Assembly (NCBI GenBank): GCA_023432845.1
Contig: JAEZEY010000228.1
Location: forward strand, 1-46,664
DNA: 46,664 nt
Reading direction: 5' to 3'
Source: Pseudomonadota bacterium
GTDB lineage: Bacteria; Pseudomonadota; Alphaproteobacteria; Rhizobiales; Xanthobacteraceae
The notes beneath the pieces are model-generated. The model worked only from the letters and a program-made list of their open reading frames with translations. It ran no database searches and was not told the origin of the DNA. Position numbers and translations under genes: made by a program. Of the stretch, positions 7,306 to 16,964 are shown in pieces. How positions within the stretch are numbered: position 1 is the first letter of the stretch; every line of letters begins with the position of its first letter.

Positions 7306-8718
7306 ATGGCCTCTCCGATCGTTCCCGTTCTCCTTGCCGGCGGCGCCGGTACGCGCCTTTGGCCGGTGTCGCGCGATGCCCTGCCCAAGCAGTTCCTGCC
7401 GCTGATGGGCAAGCACTCGACCTATCAAGAGACCCTGCTCCGCGTTCGCGGCCCCGAATTCGGCACGCCGATCGTCGTCACCGGCCCGGACTTTCATTTC
7501 TTCGCCCGCCGGCAGGCCGAGGAACTGGGCATCGACGTCACCGTCGTCATCGAGCCGATGCGCCGCGACTCCGGCCCCGCCATCGCCGCCGGCGCCGCCA
7601 TCACGCTGATGCGCGATCCGCAGGCCGTCGTTCTGGCGCTGGCCGCCGACCACATCGTGCTCGACCCGGAAGACTTCCGCAAAACCTGCGTTGCCGGCCG
7701 GGCTGCCGCCGATCTCGGCCGCATCGTTACCTTCGGCATCAAGCCGACCGAACCGAAAACCAGCTTCGGCTATATCCGGCCGGGCAAGCCGATCGACGGC
7801 ACGACCACCGCCGAAGTCGCGAGCTTCGTCGAGAAGCCGGACCTCGCCACCGCCGCGCGCTATGTGCAGGACGGCTACCTGTGGAATTCCGGAAACTTCC
7901 TGTTCCGCGCCGACGTGCTGCTCGAGGAGCTCACGCGTCTGGAGCCCGAGATGGCCAGCGCCGTCGAGGACAGCGTTGCCCGCTCCAACACCGATCTGGG
8001 CTTCGTGCGTCTCGATGCCGAGACCTTCGCCCGCTCGCCGCAGAAGTCGATCGACTATGCCGTCATGGAGCGCACGGATCGCGCGGCGGTCGTGACCGGC
8101 AATTTCCGCTGGTCGGATATCGGCAGCTGGGACGCCCTGTTTGACATCGCGGCGCCCGACGCCAACGGCAATGTGCTGCAGGGCGAGGTCGCACTGATGG
8201 ACTCCAGGAACTGCGTGGTCCATTCGGAGAGCCGCCTGACCACCCTGATCGGAGTCGAGGATCTGGTCGTCGTCAGCGTTGCGGATGCCACGCTGGTCGT
8301 GCCGCGTTCGCGTTCGCAGGAAGTCAAGGACCTTGTCGCCAGGCTGAAAGCCGACAAGCGGCCGGAAGCGGTGGTGCATCGCCGCGTGCATCGGCCGTGG
8401 GGCTATTACGAGTCAATCGACATGGGCGAGCGCTTCCAGGTCAAGCGCATCGTCGTACTGCCCGGCGGCATGCTCTCATTGCAGCGCCATCGGCATCGCT
8501 CCGAGCATTGGGTGGTCGTCAGCGGCACCGCCGAGGTGACGATCGAGCAGGCCGTCAAAGCTGTGCACGAGAACGAGTCGATCTACGTTCCGATCGGCTC
8601 GGTGCACCGCCTTGCCAACAAGGGCAAGATTCCGCTCGAGCTCATCGAAGTGCAGACCGGCAGCTATCTCGGCGAGGACGACATCGAGCGCCTGGAAGAC
8701 GTCTACAGCCGCGTCTAG
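7306..8718 (+). CDS. manC: Mannose-1-phosphate guanylyltransferase / mannose-6-phosphate isomerase (bifunctional type)
   Basis: A 470-residue cytoplasmic enzyme making GDP-mannose for polysaccharides. The nucleotidyltransferase domain opens with LLAGGAGTRLWPVSRD (residues 9-24) and KQF at 28-30, and has FVEKPD near residue 175. A C-terminal cupin (about 360-460) of the type II phosphomannose isomerase kind begins at HRPWGYYES and holds the metal-binding pattern QRHRHRSEHW. Full length for the ManC/CpsB/XanB family. AGGAAA precedes the ATG. No other sugar-nucleotide gene is adjacent, so the polymer it serves cannot be deduced. Confidence 0.94.
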   Translation: MASPIVPVLLAGGAGTRLWPVSRDALPKQFLPLMGKHSTYQETLLRVRGPEFGTPIVVTGPDFHFFARRQAEELGIDVTVVIEPMRRDSGPAIAAGAAITLMRDPQAVVLALAADHIVLDPEDFRKTCVAGRAAADLGRIVTFGIKPTEPKTSFGYIRPGKPIDGTTTAEVASFVEKPDLATAARYVQDGYLWNSGNFLFRADVLLEELTRLEPEMASAVEDSVARSNTDLGFVRLDAETFARSPQKSIDYAVMERTDRAAVVTGNFRWSDIGSWDALFDIAAPDANGNVLQGEVALMDSRNCVVHSESRLTTLIGVEDLVVVSVADATLVVPRSRSQEVKDLVARLKADKRPEAVVHRRVHRPWGYYESIDMGERFQVKRIVVLPGGMLSLQRHRHRSEHWVVVSGTAEVTIEQAVKAVHENESIYVPIGSVHRLANKGKIPLELIEVQTGSYLGEDDIERLEDVYSRV

Positions 8719-8728
8719 GCTTGCGATG

Positions 8729-8746
8729 CGGCACGGCCGCGTGCCG
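8729..8746. terminator. Hairpin after manC
   Basis: CGGCACG-GCCG-CGTGCCG makes a 7-bp perfect stem 10 bp after the manC stop. No clear U-tract follows. It could end manC transcription before the convergent tRNA gene. Confidence 0.4.
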
Positions 8747-8781
8747 TCGCCACAGAATCTGCCAGACTTTTCCGGAGGAAA

Positions 8782-8857
<76 letters not shown>

Positions 8858-8977
8858 TGATTGCCAACGGCCCGAAGGCTCCATCGGCAAGGCGGTCCCT
8901 GTAGCAAAGCGATCCCGCCATGGCAAGCGCTGATACCCGCTCGCAGTGGCCCGCTAAGCCCTCGATCCACAACGCAA

Positions 8978-9003
8978 AAACCGCCGGGCGAACCCGGCGG
9001 TTT
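8978..9003 (-). terminator. Intrinsic terminator after the Spy-like gene
   Basis: Perfect 11-bp stem AAACCGCCGGG/CCCGGCGGTTT with loop CGAA. On the minus strand it runs into TTTTTG, a good U-tract. It lies about 90 bp beyond the Spy-like stop codon and upstream of the tRNA on the same strand. Confidence 0.75.
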
Positions 9004-9091
9004 CTGGGATGGGGAGCGGTCTCCCGGGAGAGATGCCGCAGGCCATCCACTTCGCGTCGGGACCGGGCGCTATACCGCGCCCTGCCCGTCA

Positions 9092-9667
9092 TTACTGCGG
9101 CCGTGGAGCTTCCGTTCCGGCACCCGGGCCTCCCATTGGACCACGAGGACCCCGGTTATCCATGCGACCGTAGCCGTGGTGACCGTGATGGCCGCCGCGA
9201 TGCCAGCCGCCGCGGTGCCAGCCGCCGCGCTCACCGCCGAGCCGCGCGAGCGCCCAGAAACGCTTCTTCTGGGAGTCGTCGAGGCTCTTGTAGAGCGGGC
9301 CCGCCGCTTCGGTGAGCTTCTTCAGCGCCGCACCCTGCTGCGTCATCGCGTCGGCGCGCTGGCTCAGCCGTTCGAAGCGGTCGACCGGCTTGTCGGCCGA
9401 GGCCCGCGCGGCAAAGCGCTCCGAGCGCTGCTTGGCGAAATCGCGCAGCGCGGACTCGACCGCCGGCCAGTTCTTCTCCTGCTCGGACGTGAGCTTGAGA
9501 CCGGCCTTCAGCGCGGCGATGCGGGCGTCGCCGAACGCCGCCATATCTTCCGCCGTCGGACGCCAGCGCTCGGCGCCTCTCGGACCATCGGGTCCCTTTT
9601 GAGCGTAAGCAAGAGAGCCTCCGGCGATCGCAAGCGCAGTCGTACCGGCAAGAACGTACTTCAACAT
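9092..9667 (-). CDS. Periplasmic Spy/CpxP-family (LTXXQ motif) protein with His/Gly-rich tail
   Basis: A 191-residue exported protein. The N-terminus MLKYVLAGTTALAIAGGSLAYAQ is a signal peptide with cleavage after AYA. The helical body contains the family motif LTSEQ near residue 58 and a second related element, LDDSQ, near 128. Members such as Spy and CpxP are periplasmic chaperones or stress sensors. The tail carries repeated GGWHR and HHGHH runs that could bind Ni, Zn or Cu; that is inference. I chose the ATG at 9667 because GGAGG sits just upstream; an ATG four codons earlier overlaps that ribosome-binding site. Confidence 0.85.
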   Translation of the reverse strand: MLKYVLAGTTALAIAGGSLAYAQKGPDGPRGAERWRPTAEDMAAFGDARIAALKAGLKLTSEQEKNWPAVESALRDFAKQRSERFAARASADKPVDRFERLSQRADAMTQQGAALKKLTEAAGPLYKSLDDSQKKRFWALARLGGERGGWHRGGWHRGGHHGHHGYGRMDNRGPRGPMGGPGAGTEAPRPQ

Positions 9668-10095
9668 AGCCACCTCCATGGCAACAACTATTCAGATAGC
9701 CATTCAACGAAGGTGACGAGAGAAAACCTGCGGCCTCGCTTCGACTTAGACGCTCGATAGACATTAAATGATGGCAATGTTCATTGACGTTTGTTCATCG
9801 ATCCAAAGACGAGAACGGGGTTCTTCGCTGGTGACTGGCACGCGCGCCGAATTGCCCCGGCAATACTGCCGTCGCGGCGGTAGCAGACTGCCCGGCTTGC
9901 CACCGCGGTCATCAACCCACGGACTTGACCACAGTTGCGCTTGAACTACTATATTACCTCTCATCGACTACACCCCCGTGGCGAAGTTACGTCTAGGCAT
10001 CGCACGGTTACTCGGCGATGATGCTTGTCTGAGACCAGCGCATAGCCCATCCATACCGGGCGACAGAAAAACAGCGCGACACCGGAGGAGACAAT
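9668..10095. other. Divergent intergenic region, Spy-like gene / TRAP operon
   Basis: No convincing gene lies in these 428 bp. A minus-strand open frame at 9764-9964 has no recognisable features. Two direct copies of TGTTCAT occur at 9778-9784 and 9792-9798, possibly a regulator site. A strong Shine-Dalgarno (GGAGGA, 10084-10089) serves the TRAP binding-protein gene. Promoters for both flanking genes must lie here, but none matches consensus well enough to name. Confidence 0.4.
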
Positions 10096-11136
10096 ATGAA
10101 GTCTAAACTTAAGATGTATTCGCTCGCGGCTTCTACCGCGGCCGTCGCTATCCTGCTGTCGATCCCGCAGCCGGCCACGGCGCAGGAGCGCAAATCGATC
10201 CGCTGGTCGACGTCCAGCATCGACTCCTACGGCTATAAGGTTGCCGCCACGATGGCCAAGGTCGCCGAAGAAGCGCTCGGCGGCGAGTACACCGTCACCG
10301 TCAATCCCTACCCGTCCACAACGGGCGCCATGAAGGCGGCGATGGATGGCAACGGTGAGATCGGCTACACCGCCGACGTCGGCATGACCCAGCTTTACGG
10401 GGGCGAAGGCGGCTTCAAGAACTACACCCCGGGGAAGGGCAAGCTCGTCCACACCTGGTATGCTTATCCGATGGAATCCTTCATGGCGGTGCCGACCGAA
10501 AAGGTCGCGCAATACAAGTGCCTGAAGGATCTCAGCGGCAAGCCGACCTTCTACACCCCCGCCGGGTTCATGAACTGGCTCAATTTCCAGCGCATGTACA
10601 AGGCGCTGGGCTACGACTTCAAGCACGTCCAGATCGACCCCAAGACCCAGTCCGATGCGCTCAAGGGCGGCACCATCGCGGGCTCGGTCGCCTATACGAC
10701 GGCCGGCCGCTCGCTGGTGCCGTACTGGAAGGAAACCGAAGTCCGCATGGATATCTCCATCGTCAATCCGTGCCCGGATGAAGTCGAGAAGTTGAAGGCC
10801 GCCGGTCTTGGGATCTCCGAAGTCGATCCGAAGGTGTTCGCCAAGGACGTCGGCGTGAAGACCATCTACGGCGTCCCGATCCTGTTCGGATACAACGTCC
10901 GCGCCGATATGCCGGAAGACGTCGTTTACAAGCTGGTCAGCGCATTCCACAAGAACAGCGCGGCCCTGGCCAAGTCGGAGCCCGGCTTTGCCCCGCTGGC
11001 AAAGGACTTCGTCGGCATGCAGGTGCAAGGCATCAAGGCCAATCCTGAGGTCCCGGTCCATCCGGGCCTCGCCAAGTTCCTCAAGGAACAGAAGGCCTGG
11101 GACGACAAGTGGAAGATTGCCACCACAAGCGGCTGA
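10096..11136 (+). CDS. TAXI-family TRAP transporter solute-binding protein
   Basis: A 346-residue periplasmic protein with a signal peptide (about residues 1-31, cleaving near ATAQE). The mature protein begins with a TAXI-type start, IRWSTSSIDSYGYKVAATMAKV, and continues with VNPYPSTTGAMKAAMDGNGEIGY, characteristic of the TAXI group rather than DctP. It delivers an unknown substrate, by family usually a carboxylate or amino acid, to the Na+/H+-driven TRAP permease. The fused permease gene follows 168 bp later on the same strand, with a hairpin in the gap that may keep the binding protein in excess. GGAGGA lies five bases before the ATG. Confidence 0.9.
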   Translation: MKSKLKMYSLAASTAAVAILLSIPQPATAQERKSIRWSTSSIDSYGYKVAATMAKVAEEALGGEYTVTVNPYPSTTGAMKAAMDGNGEIGYTADVGMTQLYGGEGGFKNYTPGKGKLVHTWYAYPMESFMAVPTEKVAQYKCLKDLSGKPTFYTPAGFMNWLNFQRMYKALGYDFKHVQIDPKTQSDALKGGTIAGSVAYTTAGRSLVPYWKETEVRMDISIVNPCPDEVEKLKAAGLGISEVDPKVFAKDVGVKTIYGVPILFGYNVRADMPEDVVYKLVSAFHKNSAALAKSEPGFAPLAKDFVGMQVQGIKANPEVPVHPGLAKFLKEQKAWDDKWKIATTSG

Positions 11137-11170
11137 TCTCCCGGAGGACGCCATTGCGGGGCGGGAGCTT

Positions 11171-11190
11171 GCGGGAACGCAGGTTCCCGC
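11171..11190 (+). other. Inter-cistronic hairpin in the TRAP operon
   Basis: GCGGGAAC-GCAG-GTTCCCGC is a perfect 8-bp stem with a tetraloop, 35 bp after the binding-protein stop. There is no U-tract. Such hairpins often protect the upstream mRNA segment and so raise binding-protein over permease expression; that role is inferred. Confidence 0.5.
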
Positions 11191-11304
11191 CTCGTATCTG
11201 TTAGCACACCGGCATGAACGCCAGGGAGGGAGGCATCGGTCGCGTCATTGCACCGGGCCGCTGGCGCAAGAACCGGCGAAGATAACAAACACGTGGGGAA
11301 CGCT

Positions 11305-13323
11305 ATGACGAACGATGGGATCAAACGGCAATTCAATCTCAGCAACCTGATCCTGATATTCGCGATCATCCAGTTCGTCTGGCTTGGCTGGTATTTCTAC
11401 ACGGGCTCCGGCGGCCCGCAGGAGCTGGTCGCGCGCGTGATGTCGATCGCGCTGATCCTGCAGATCCTGTTCATGTACCGGGAAAACTACCTCTATAAAT
11501 GGTTGCCGCCCCGGGTAAACGACATCATCGTCGTCTTCTATCTCGGCATTTGCGCCTACGCATTCTGGCACTTCTGGTGGGAGTTCGAGGAGATCGCGAT
11601 CTATCGCCAGGGCTCCTACACCACGCAGGATTTCATCGTCGGCCTGCTGGTTTTCCTGCTCGTCATGGAGCTCTCACGTCTTGCCCATCCGGTGCTGTTC
11701 TGGATCAACCTTGTCCTGGTCTTCTACACGCTGTACGGCTACCTCAGCCCGGTCGACTTCTTCTGGCATCCGGGAACGTCGTTCCACCGCATCGTCACGT
11801 CCAGTACCGTCGAATTTTCGACGGGCATCTATGGCATCTACGGGCAGATCGCCCTCACCCTGATCGCTGCATTCCTTCTGCTGGCCGCTGCAGCGCAGGG
11901 CTTCGGCGCGCAGAGCGCCATGATCAATGTCATGCGCCGCCTTGCCGGACGTTCGCGCCAGATGGTGCCGCAGACGGCCGTCATGGGTTCGCTCTCCATC
12001 GGCATGATCAGCGGCAGCGGCTCGGCGAACGCCGTGGTCGTCGGCAGCATCACCATTCCACTCATGAAACGCTATGGCGTACCGCCCGCGGTCGCTGCCG
12101 CTATCGAGTCGGCCGCGTCCATGGGAGGGCTTCTCATGCCGCCGATGATGGGCATCGGCGCATTTCTGATGTCCGAGTTCCTGGGCGTTCCCTACTGGGA
12201 CGTCGTCGTGCGCGGCTTCTCCCTCGCCGCGGTCTATTACATCACGCTGGCGCTGTCCGTCTATCTTCTGTGTGTCCGCCTGCTGCCGCGGGACAGCGTG
12301 GCGCCGCCAGTAGTACCCCTCTATGACCGCGTCAAGACGTCAATCTTTTTCATCTCGGTTCTTTTCCTCATCTACCATCTTGGCATCGTCGGCACCGGTG
12401 AGCTACTCGCCGCCATCTATGCCGCCGGCTTCATGTTTGCACTCCTGCTCGCTGCGTTCCTGTACTTCAAATACGCGCTGAAGGATCCGCAGGTCGCGCG
12501 ACAGACGATTCTCGGCAATGTGCGGCTATGCCTTGAAACACATGCCGACATGACGTCGTATTTGACACTGCTTCTGGCCACGCTCGGCATCATGATCGGC
12601 CTGTTCACGGTCACAGGCTTCATCAACCGCATGGGTGGCATGCTGCTCGATCTCGGCGCGTGGCACGTCGCCGCCATGATCGCGATGGCGTATATTTTCG
12701 GCTGGCTGGTCGGCGCCGGCCTGCCGCCGACCGCGACCTACATCATCGGCGCGGTCGTCATCGTGCCACCGCTCACGAGCCTTGGCATCAATCCGTGGGT
12801 CGCGCACTTCTTCATCTTCCTGCTGTCGGTGTGGGGAGAGCTGTCGCCGCCAACGTCGCTCACGGCGGCAATATCGGCTCGCATCGCCGAAACCTCCTTC
12901 ATGCGGACGATGTGGGAGGCATTGAAGCTGTGTCTGCCGGTCACCCTCATGACTTTTGCTATCTTCACGCGCTCGGAAATGGTTATCACGCCGGGCTGGA
13001 CGCAGGTTCTCAACACCGTCGCGATGATGGTGGGTACGGCGGGCGCGGCATTTGCGATGTTCGGGCGCTACACCACGAACAAGAGCCTGGACGCCGGCCT
13101 GCGAATGCTTCTGGCAGTGGTGTCGGGGGTGGTTCTCTTCCACCCCAACGATACTGTGGCGCTATCGGTCAGCGCCGTGGCCCTCGCAGCGGTCGTTGGA
13201 GGCATCTGGCGCCACCGGGTGATCGCGCCGCCGGCGTCCTTGGAAATCGCCGAAACGGGCACGCTAACCGAGCCGGATGAGGAACTCGCTGAATTGATGC
13301 AGGAGGCCAAGCGAGAGTACTAG
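11305..13323 (+). CDS. TRAP transporter fused permease (small plus large membrane subunits)
   Basis: A 672-residue inner-membrane protein. The first third (about four membrane segments) corresponds to the small DctQ-like subunit. From about residue 185 it is the DctM-like ion-coupled large subunit with TRAP signatures such as GSLSIGMISGSGSANAVVVGS and SAASMGGLLMPPMMG, and later GAGLPPTATYIIGAV. Fused permeases are standard partners of TAXI binding proteins, matching the gene upstream. I chose the ATG at 11305 because GGGGAA lies just upstream; an ATG 19 codons earlier would add a hydrophilic stretch without a ribosome-binding site. The acidic C-terminus (EPDEELAELM) is cytoplasmic by prediction. 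Confidence 0.93.
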   Translation: MTNDGIKRQFNLSNLILIFAIIQFVWLGWYFYTGSGGPQELVARVMSIALILQILFMYRENYLYKWLPPRVNDIIVVFYLGICAYAFWHFWWEFEEIAIYRQGSYTTQDFIVGLLVFLLVMELSRLAHPVLFWINLVLVFYTLYGYLSPVDFFWHPGTSFHRIVTSSTVEFSTGIYGIYGQIALTLIAAFLLLAAAAQGFGAQSAMINVMRRLAGRSRQMVPQTAVMGSLSIGMISGSGSANAVVVGSITIPLMKRYGVPPAVAAAIESAASMGGLLMPPMMGIGAFLMSEFLGVPYWDVVVRGFSLAAVYYITLALSVYLLCVRLLPRDSVAPPVVPLYDRVKTSIFFISVLFLIYHLGIVGTGELLAAIYAAGFMFALLLAAFLYFKYALKDPQVARQTILGNVRLCLETHADMTSYLTLLLATLGIMIGLFTVTGFINRMGGMLLDLGAWHVAAMIAMAYIFGWLVGAGLPPTATYIIGAVVIVPPLTSLGINPWVAHFFIFLLSVWGELSPPTSLTAAISARIAETSFMRTMWEALKLCLPVTLMTFAIFTRSEMVITPGWTQVLNTVAMMVGTAGAAFAMFGRYTTNKSLDAGLRMLLAVVSGVVLFHPNDTVALSVSAVALAAVVGGIWRHRVIAPPASLEIAETGTLTEPDEELAELMQEAKREY

Positions 13324-13366
13324 CATCACAAGCTGTTTTGCTGTTGCCGATGCCTCCGGCCGAGCA

Positions 13367-13403
13367 AGAAAAACGCCGCGTTCAAAACAGAGCGCGACGT
13401 TTT
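13367..13403. terminator. Bidirectional terminator between TRAP permease gene and leuA
   Basis: Inverted repeat AAAACG-c-CGCG ... CGCG-a-CGTTTT with flanking A and T runs on both sides, between the convergent genes. The stem has one mismatch and a loop of about 12 bases, so it is a modest terminator for both strands. Confidence 0.5.
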
Positions 13404-13424
13404 GATTCAGACGGGTAGAAGAGA

Positions 13425-14999
<1,575 letters not shown>

Positions 15000-15108
15000 T
15001 TGGAATTATCCTTCTCTATATCCTGCGCCCGGATTCATGACCGAAGGGCGCTTTTTGGGATGTCTCCGTCAGTCCCCCCGAGTGCCCAGGCGCAAGCCCA
15101 GCCGGCCC

Positions 15109-15222
15109 TCAGGGGCGGGTAAGGAGAAGGAGCGAGCCCAGAATGAGGGAGGCCGCCGGCGGGCCCTGCAAGGCCGCCAGGTCGTCGATCGCGCAGAACT
15201 GCTGGCGCGTCGGCATTGGCAT
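15109..15222 (-). CDS. leuL: leuA leader peptide (Leu-rich attenuator peptide)
   Basis: A 37-residue frame beginning ATG at 15222, with GAGGG five bases upstream, ends 109 bp before leuA. Its second half reads SLILGSLLLLTRP followed by TGA, including four consecutive leucine codons and seven leucines in the last 13 residues. This is the hallmark of a ribosome-mediated attenuation leader: stalling at Leu codons when leucine is scarce would alter folding of the leader RNA ahead of leuA. A second in-frame ATG at 15216 would give 35 residues. The downstream structure includes CCCCTGAG/CTCGGGGG pairing and GCGCCC/GGGCGC arms, but no classical U-tract, so the exact mechanism is open. Confidence 0.8.
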   Translation of the reverse strand: MPMPTRQQFCAIDDLAALQGPPAASLILGSLLLLTRP

Positions 15223-15334
15223 CAAAACCCTCGTTGCGACCGGTACAGTCGGCGATTCCGGTAAAGCCCGTCTTAAACGGGGCCGGATCGGGCCCTTCTA
15301 GCCGATGCTGGCGGCGGCCGGCAAGCGCTCAATA

Positions 15335-15351
15335 GGTCAGCATGGCTGACC
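15335..15351. other. Palindrome downstream of ppk2
   Basis: GGTCAGC-ATG-GCTGACC has perfect 7-bp arms, 14 bp after the polyphosphate kinase stop on the minus strand. It lacks a U-tract. It could act as a weak terminator or a protein-binding site. Confidence 0.3.
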
Positions 15352-15364
15352 GTTCTGCGGCCAT

Positions 15365-16246
15365 CTACTTTTCCGCCTTCAAGGCCGCCCTCGCCTTCTC
15401 CAGTTCCTCCAAGGCCGCGCCTTCGACCTTCGGATAGCTCAGCTTTAGGCCGTCCAGCGCATCGACCAGCGCACCGGCAACCGCCAACCGGGTGAACCAC
15501 TTCTTGTCCGCCGGGATCACGTACCACGGCGCCTCCGGCGTCGAGGTTTCGCGAATGGCGTCCTCATAGGCGGCCATGTATTGCGGCCACAGCTTGCGCT
15601 CGGCGACATCGCCCATGGAGAATTTCCAGCGCTTGCCCGGCTCGTCGATCCGGTCGAGGAAACGCTTGCGCTGCTCGTCGCGCGACACGTTGAGAAAGAA
15701 TTTAAGGATCAAGGTGCCGTTGCGCGCCAGATGCCTTTCGAAGGCTCGGATGTCATCGAAGCGCTGATGCCAGATGTCCTTGCCGTTCACGGCGGCCGGC
15801 AGGCATTGTCCTTTGAGATATTCCGGGTGCACGCGCACCACCAGCACTTCCTCGTAATGCGAACGATTGAAGATGCCGATACGGCCGCGCTCCGGTAACG
15901 CACGGGCGATGCGCCAGAGGAAATTGTGGTCGAGCTCTTCCGCGCTCGGCTGCTTGAAGGAGACGACCTGCACACCCTGCGGATTGACGCCACTCATGAC
16001 ATGCTTGATCAGGCTGTCCTTGCCGGCGGCATCCATCGCCTGCAGCACGACCAGCACCGACCAGCGATTGTCGGCGTAGAGCCGCTCCTGCAGTTCGGCG
16101 AGGCGCTCGACGCCCTCCTTAAGCAGGGCTTTGGCGTCGTCCTTGTCGATGGTCAGCCCGCAACAATCCGATGGGTCGTGATCGGCGAGCCTGAACTTGC
16201 CGGGCTGATCGATGCGATAGCGCTTGGCAATCTGGTCGAGCTTCAT
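15365..16246 (-). CDS. Polyphosphate kinase 2 family protein (PPK2)
   Basis: A 293-residue cytoplasmic enzyme that moves phosphate between polyphosphate and nucleotides. Walker A is MDAAGKDSLIKHVM (about residues 71-84), preceded by VLVVLQA. The Walker B/lid region reads IGIFNRSHYEEVLVVRVHP, and DDIRAFERHL is also visible. A single PPK2 domain of this length is typical of class I or III enzymes, but AMP versus ADP preference cannot be read by eye. The ATG at 16246 is chosen because GAGGAGG lies six bases upstream. It is the last gene of the operon pdxY-phzF-nudix-ppk2, 13 bp after the nudix stop. Confidence 0.92.
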   Translation of the reverse strand: MKLDQIAKRYRIDQPGKFRLADHDPSDCCGLTIDKDDAKALLKEGVERLAELQERLYADNRWSVLVVLQAMDAAGKDSLIKHVMSGVNPQGVQVVSFKQPSAEELDHNFLWRIARALPERGRIGIFNRSHYEEVLVVRVHPEYLKGQCLPAAVNGKDIWHQRFDDIRAFERHLARNGTLILKFFLNVSRDEQRKRFLDRIDEPGKRWKFSMGDVAERKLWPQYMAAYEDAIRETSTPEAPWYVIPADKKWFTRLAVAGALVDALDGLKLSYPKVEGAALEELEKARAALKAEK

Positions 16247-16259
16247 GAAGCGCCTCCTC

Positions 16260-16964
16260 TCAGGCGGCAAACCGGTGGCTCAGGAAGATGCGGACATAGG
16301 GCCGCATCGCCGGCCTAAAGTCTTTCGAGCTACGGACTATCCTGATGTCGGCGAGTTCGGGCTGTTGTTCACGCGCCAGATGCTTCAGCATTCGTCCGCG
16401 CAACACTTCCGCCGTCAACCGCGACCGTAAGGCCTTGATGGCGCAGATGAGTTCGCCATCGATCGCCAGGGTCCAGCCCCGTTCGTCGGACAATTCGGAC
16501 GCGTCGAGCCCGGTCTCCTCCTTGAGCTCACGCCGCACGCTCATGTCGAAATCGACGCGGCGGCCGACGAGGTCGTTCAGATCCGGCGTGCCGCAAGGGA
16601 AATAGATCTGGCCCGCGTTGAAGGTGTGTACGCCCATTTCGCCGAGCAGGAAGGCGCCGTCCGACGACATCACCGCCGCGGCGCCGAAACAATCGTAGAT
16701 GCCGGCTTTGGGCCGGCCCGATGCGATCCAGAACGTAAAGCTGGCGTAGTCGGCCTCCAGGAAGCCCCCGCTCAAGACGCCATTTTCGATTTCGCAACGG
16801 TGCATCAACAGCACGCGGCCGTTGAACAGCGCCGGCTTTTTGCTCTTCGTCTCGGCAAACAACGCGTCGATATCGCGACGGTTGACGTCGGCATAAGCCC
16901 AGGACCGCGGCTCGAACGTCAGCTCGAGGCGATCGACATGGACGACCTTGCCGTTGCCGGTCAT
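16260..16964 (-). CDS. NUDIX-hydrolase-like protein
   Basis: A 234-residue soluble protein. The segment RELKEETGLDASEL (near residues 148-161) matches the REUxEExGU half of the Nudix box, which supplies the metal-binding glutamates. The upstream Gly and Glu of the full motif are not at the expected spacing, so the box looks degenerate or rearranged. Members cleave nucleoside diphosphates linked to another moiety; the substrate is unknown. The start overlaps the upstream phzF-like stop by ATGA, indicating translational coupling. Catalytic competence is uncertain. Confidence 0.7.
   Translation of the reverse strand: MTGNGKVVHVDRLELTFEPRSWAYADVNRRDIDALFAETKSKKPALFNGRVLLMHRCEIENGVLSGGFLEADYASFTFWIASGRPKAGIYDCFGAAAVMSSDGAFLLGEMGVHTFNAGQIYFPCGTPDLNDLVGRRVDFDMSVRRELKEETGLDASELSDERGWTLAIDGELICAIKALRSRLTAEVLRGRMLKHLAREQQPELADIRIVRSSKDFRPAMRPYVRIFLSHRFAA

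Noticed and set aside
9764..9964. Small minus-strand frame of 66 codons in the Spy/TRAP gap
   Set aside because: No ribosome-binding site, no domain and biased composition; it may be chance.
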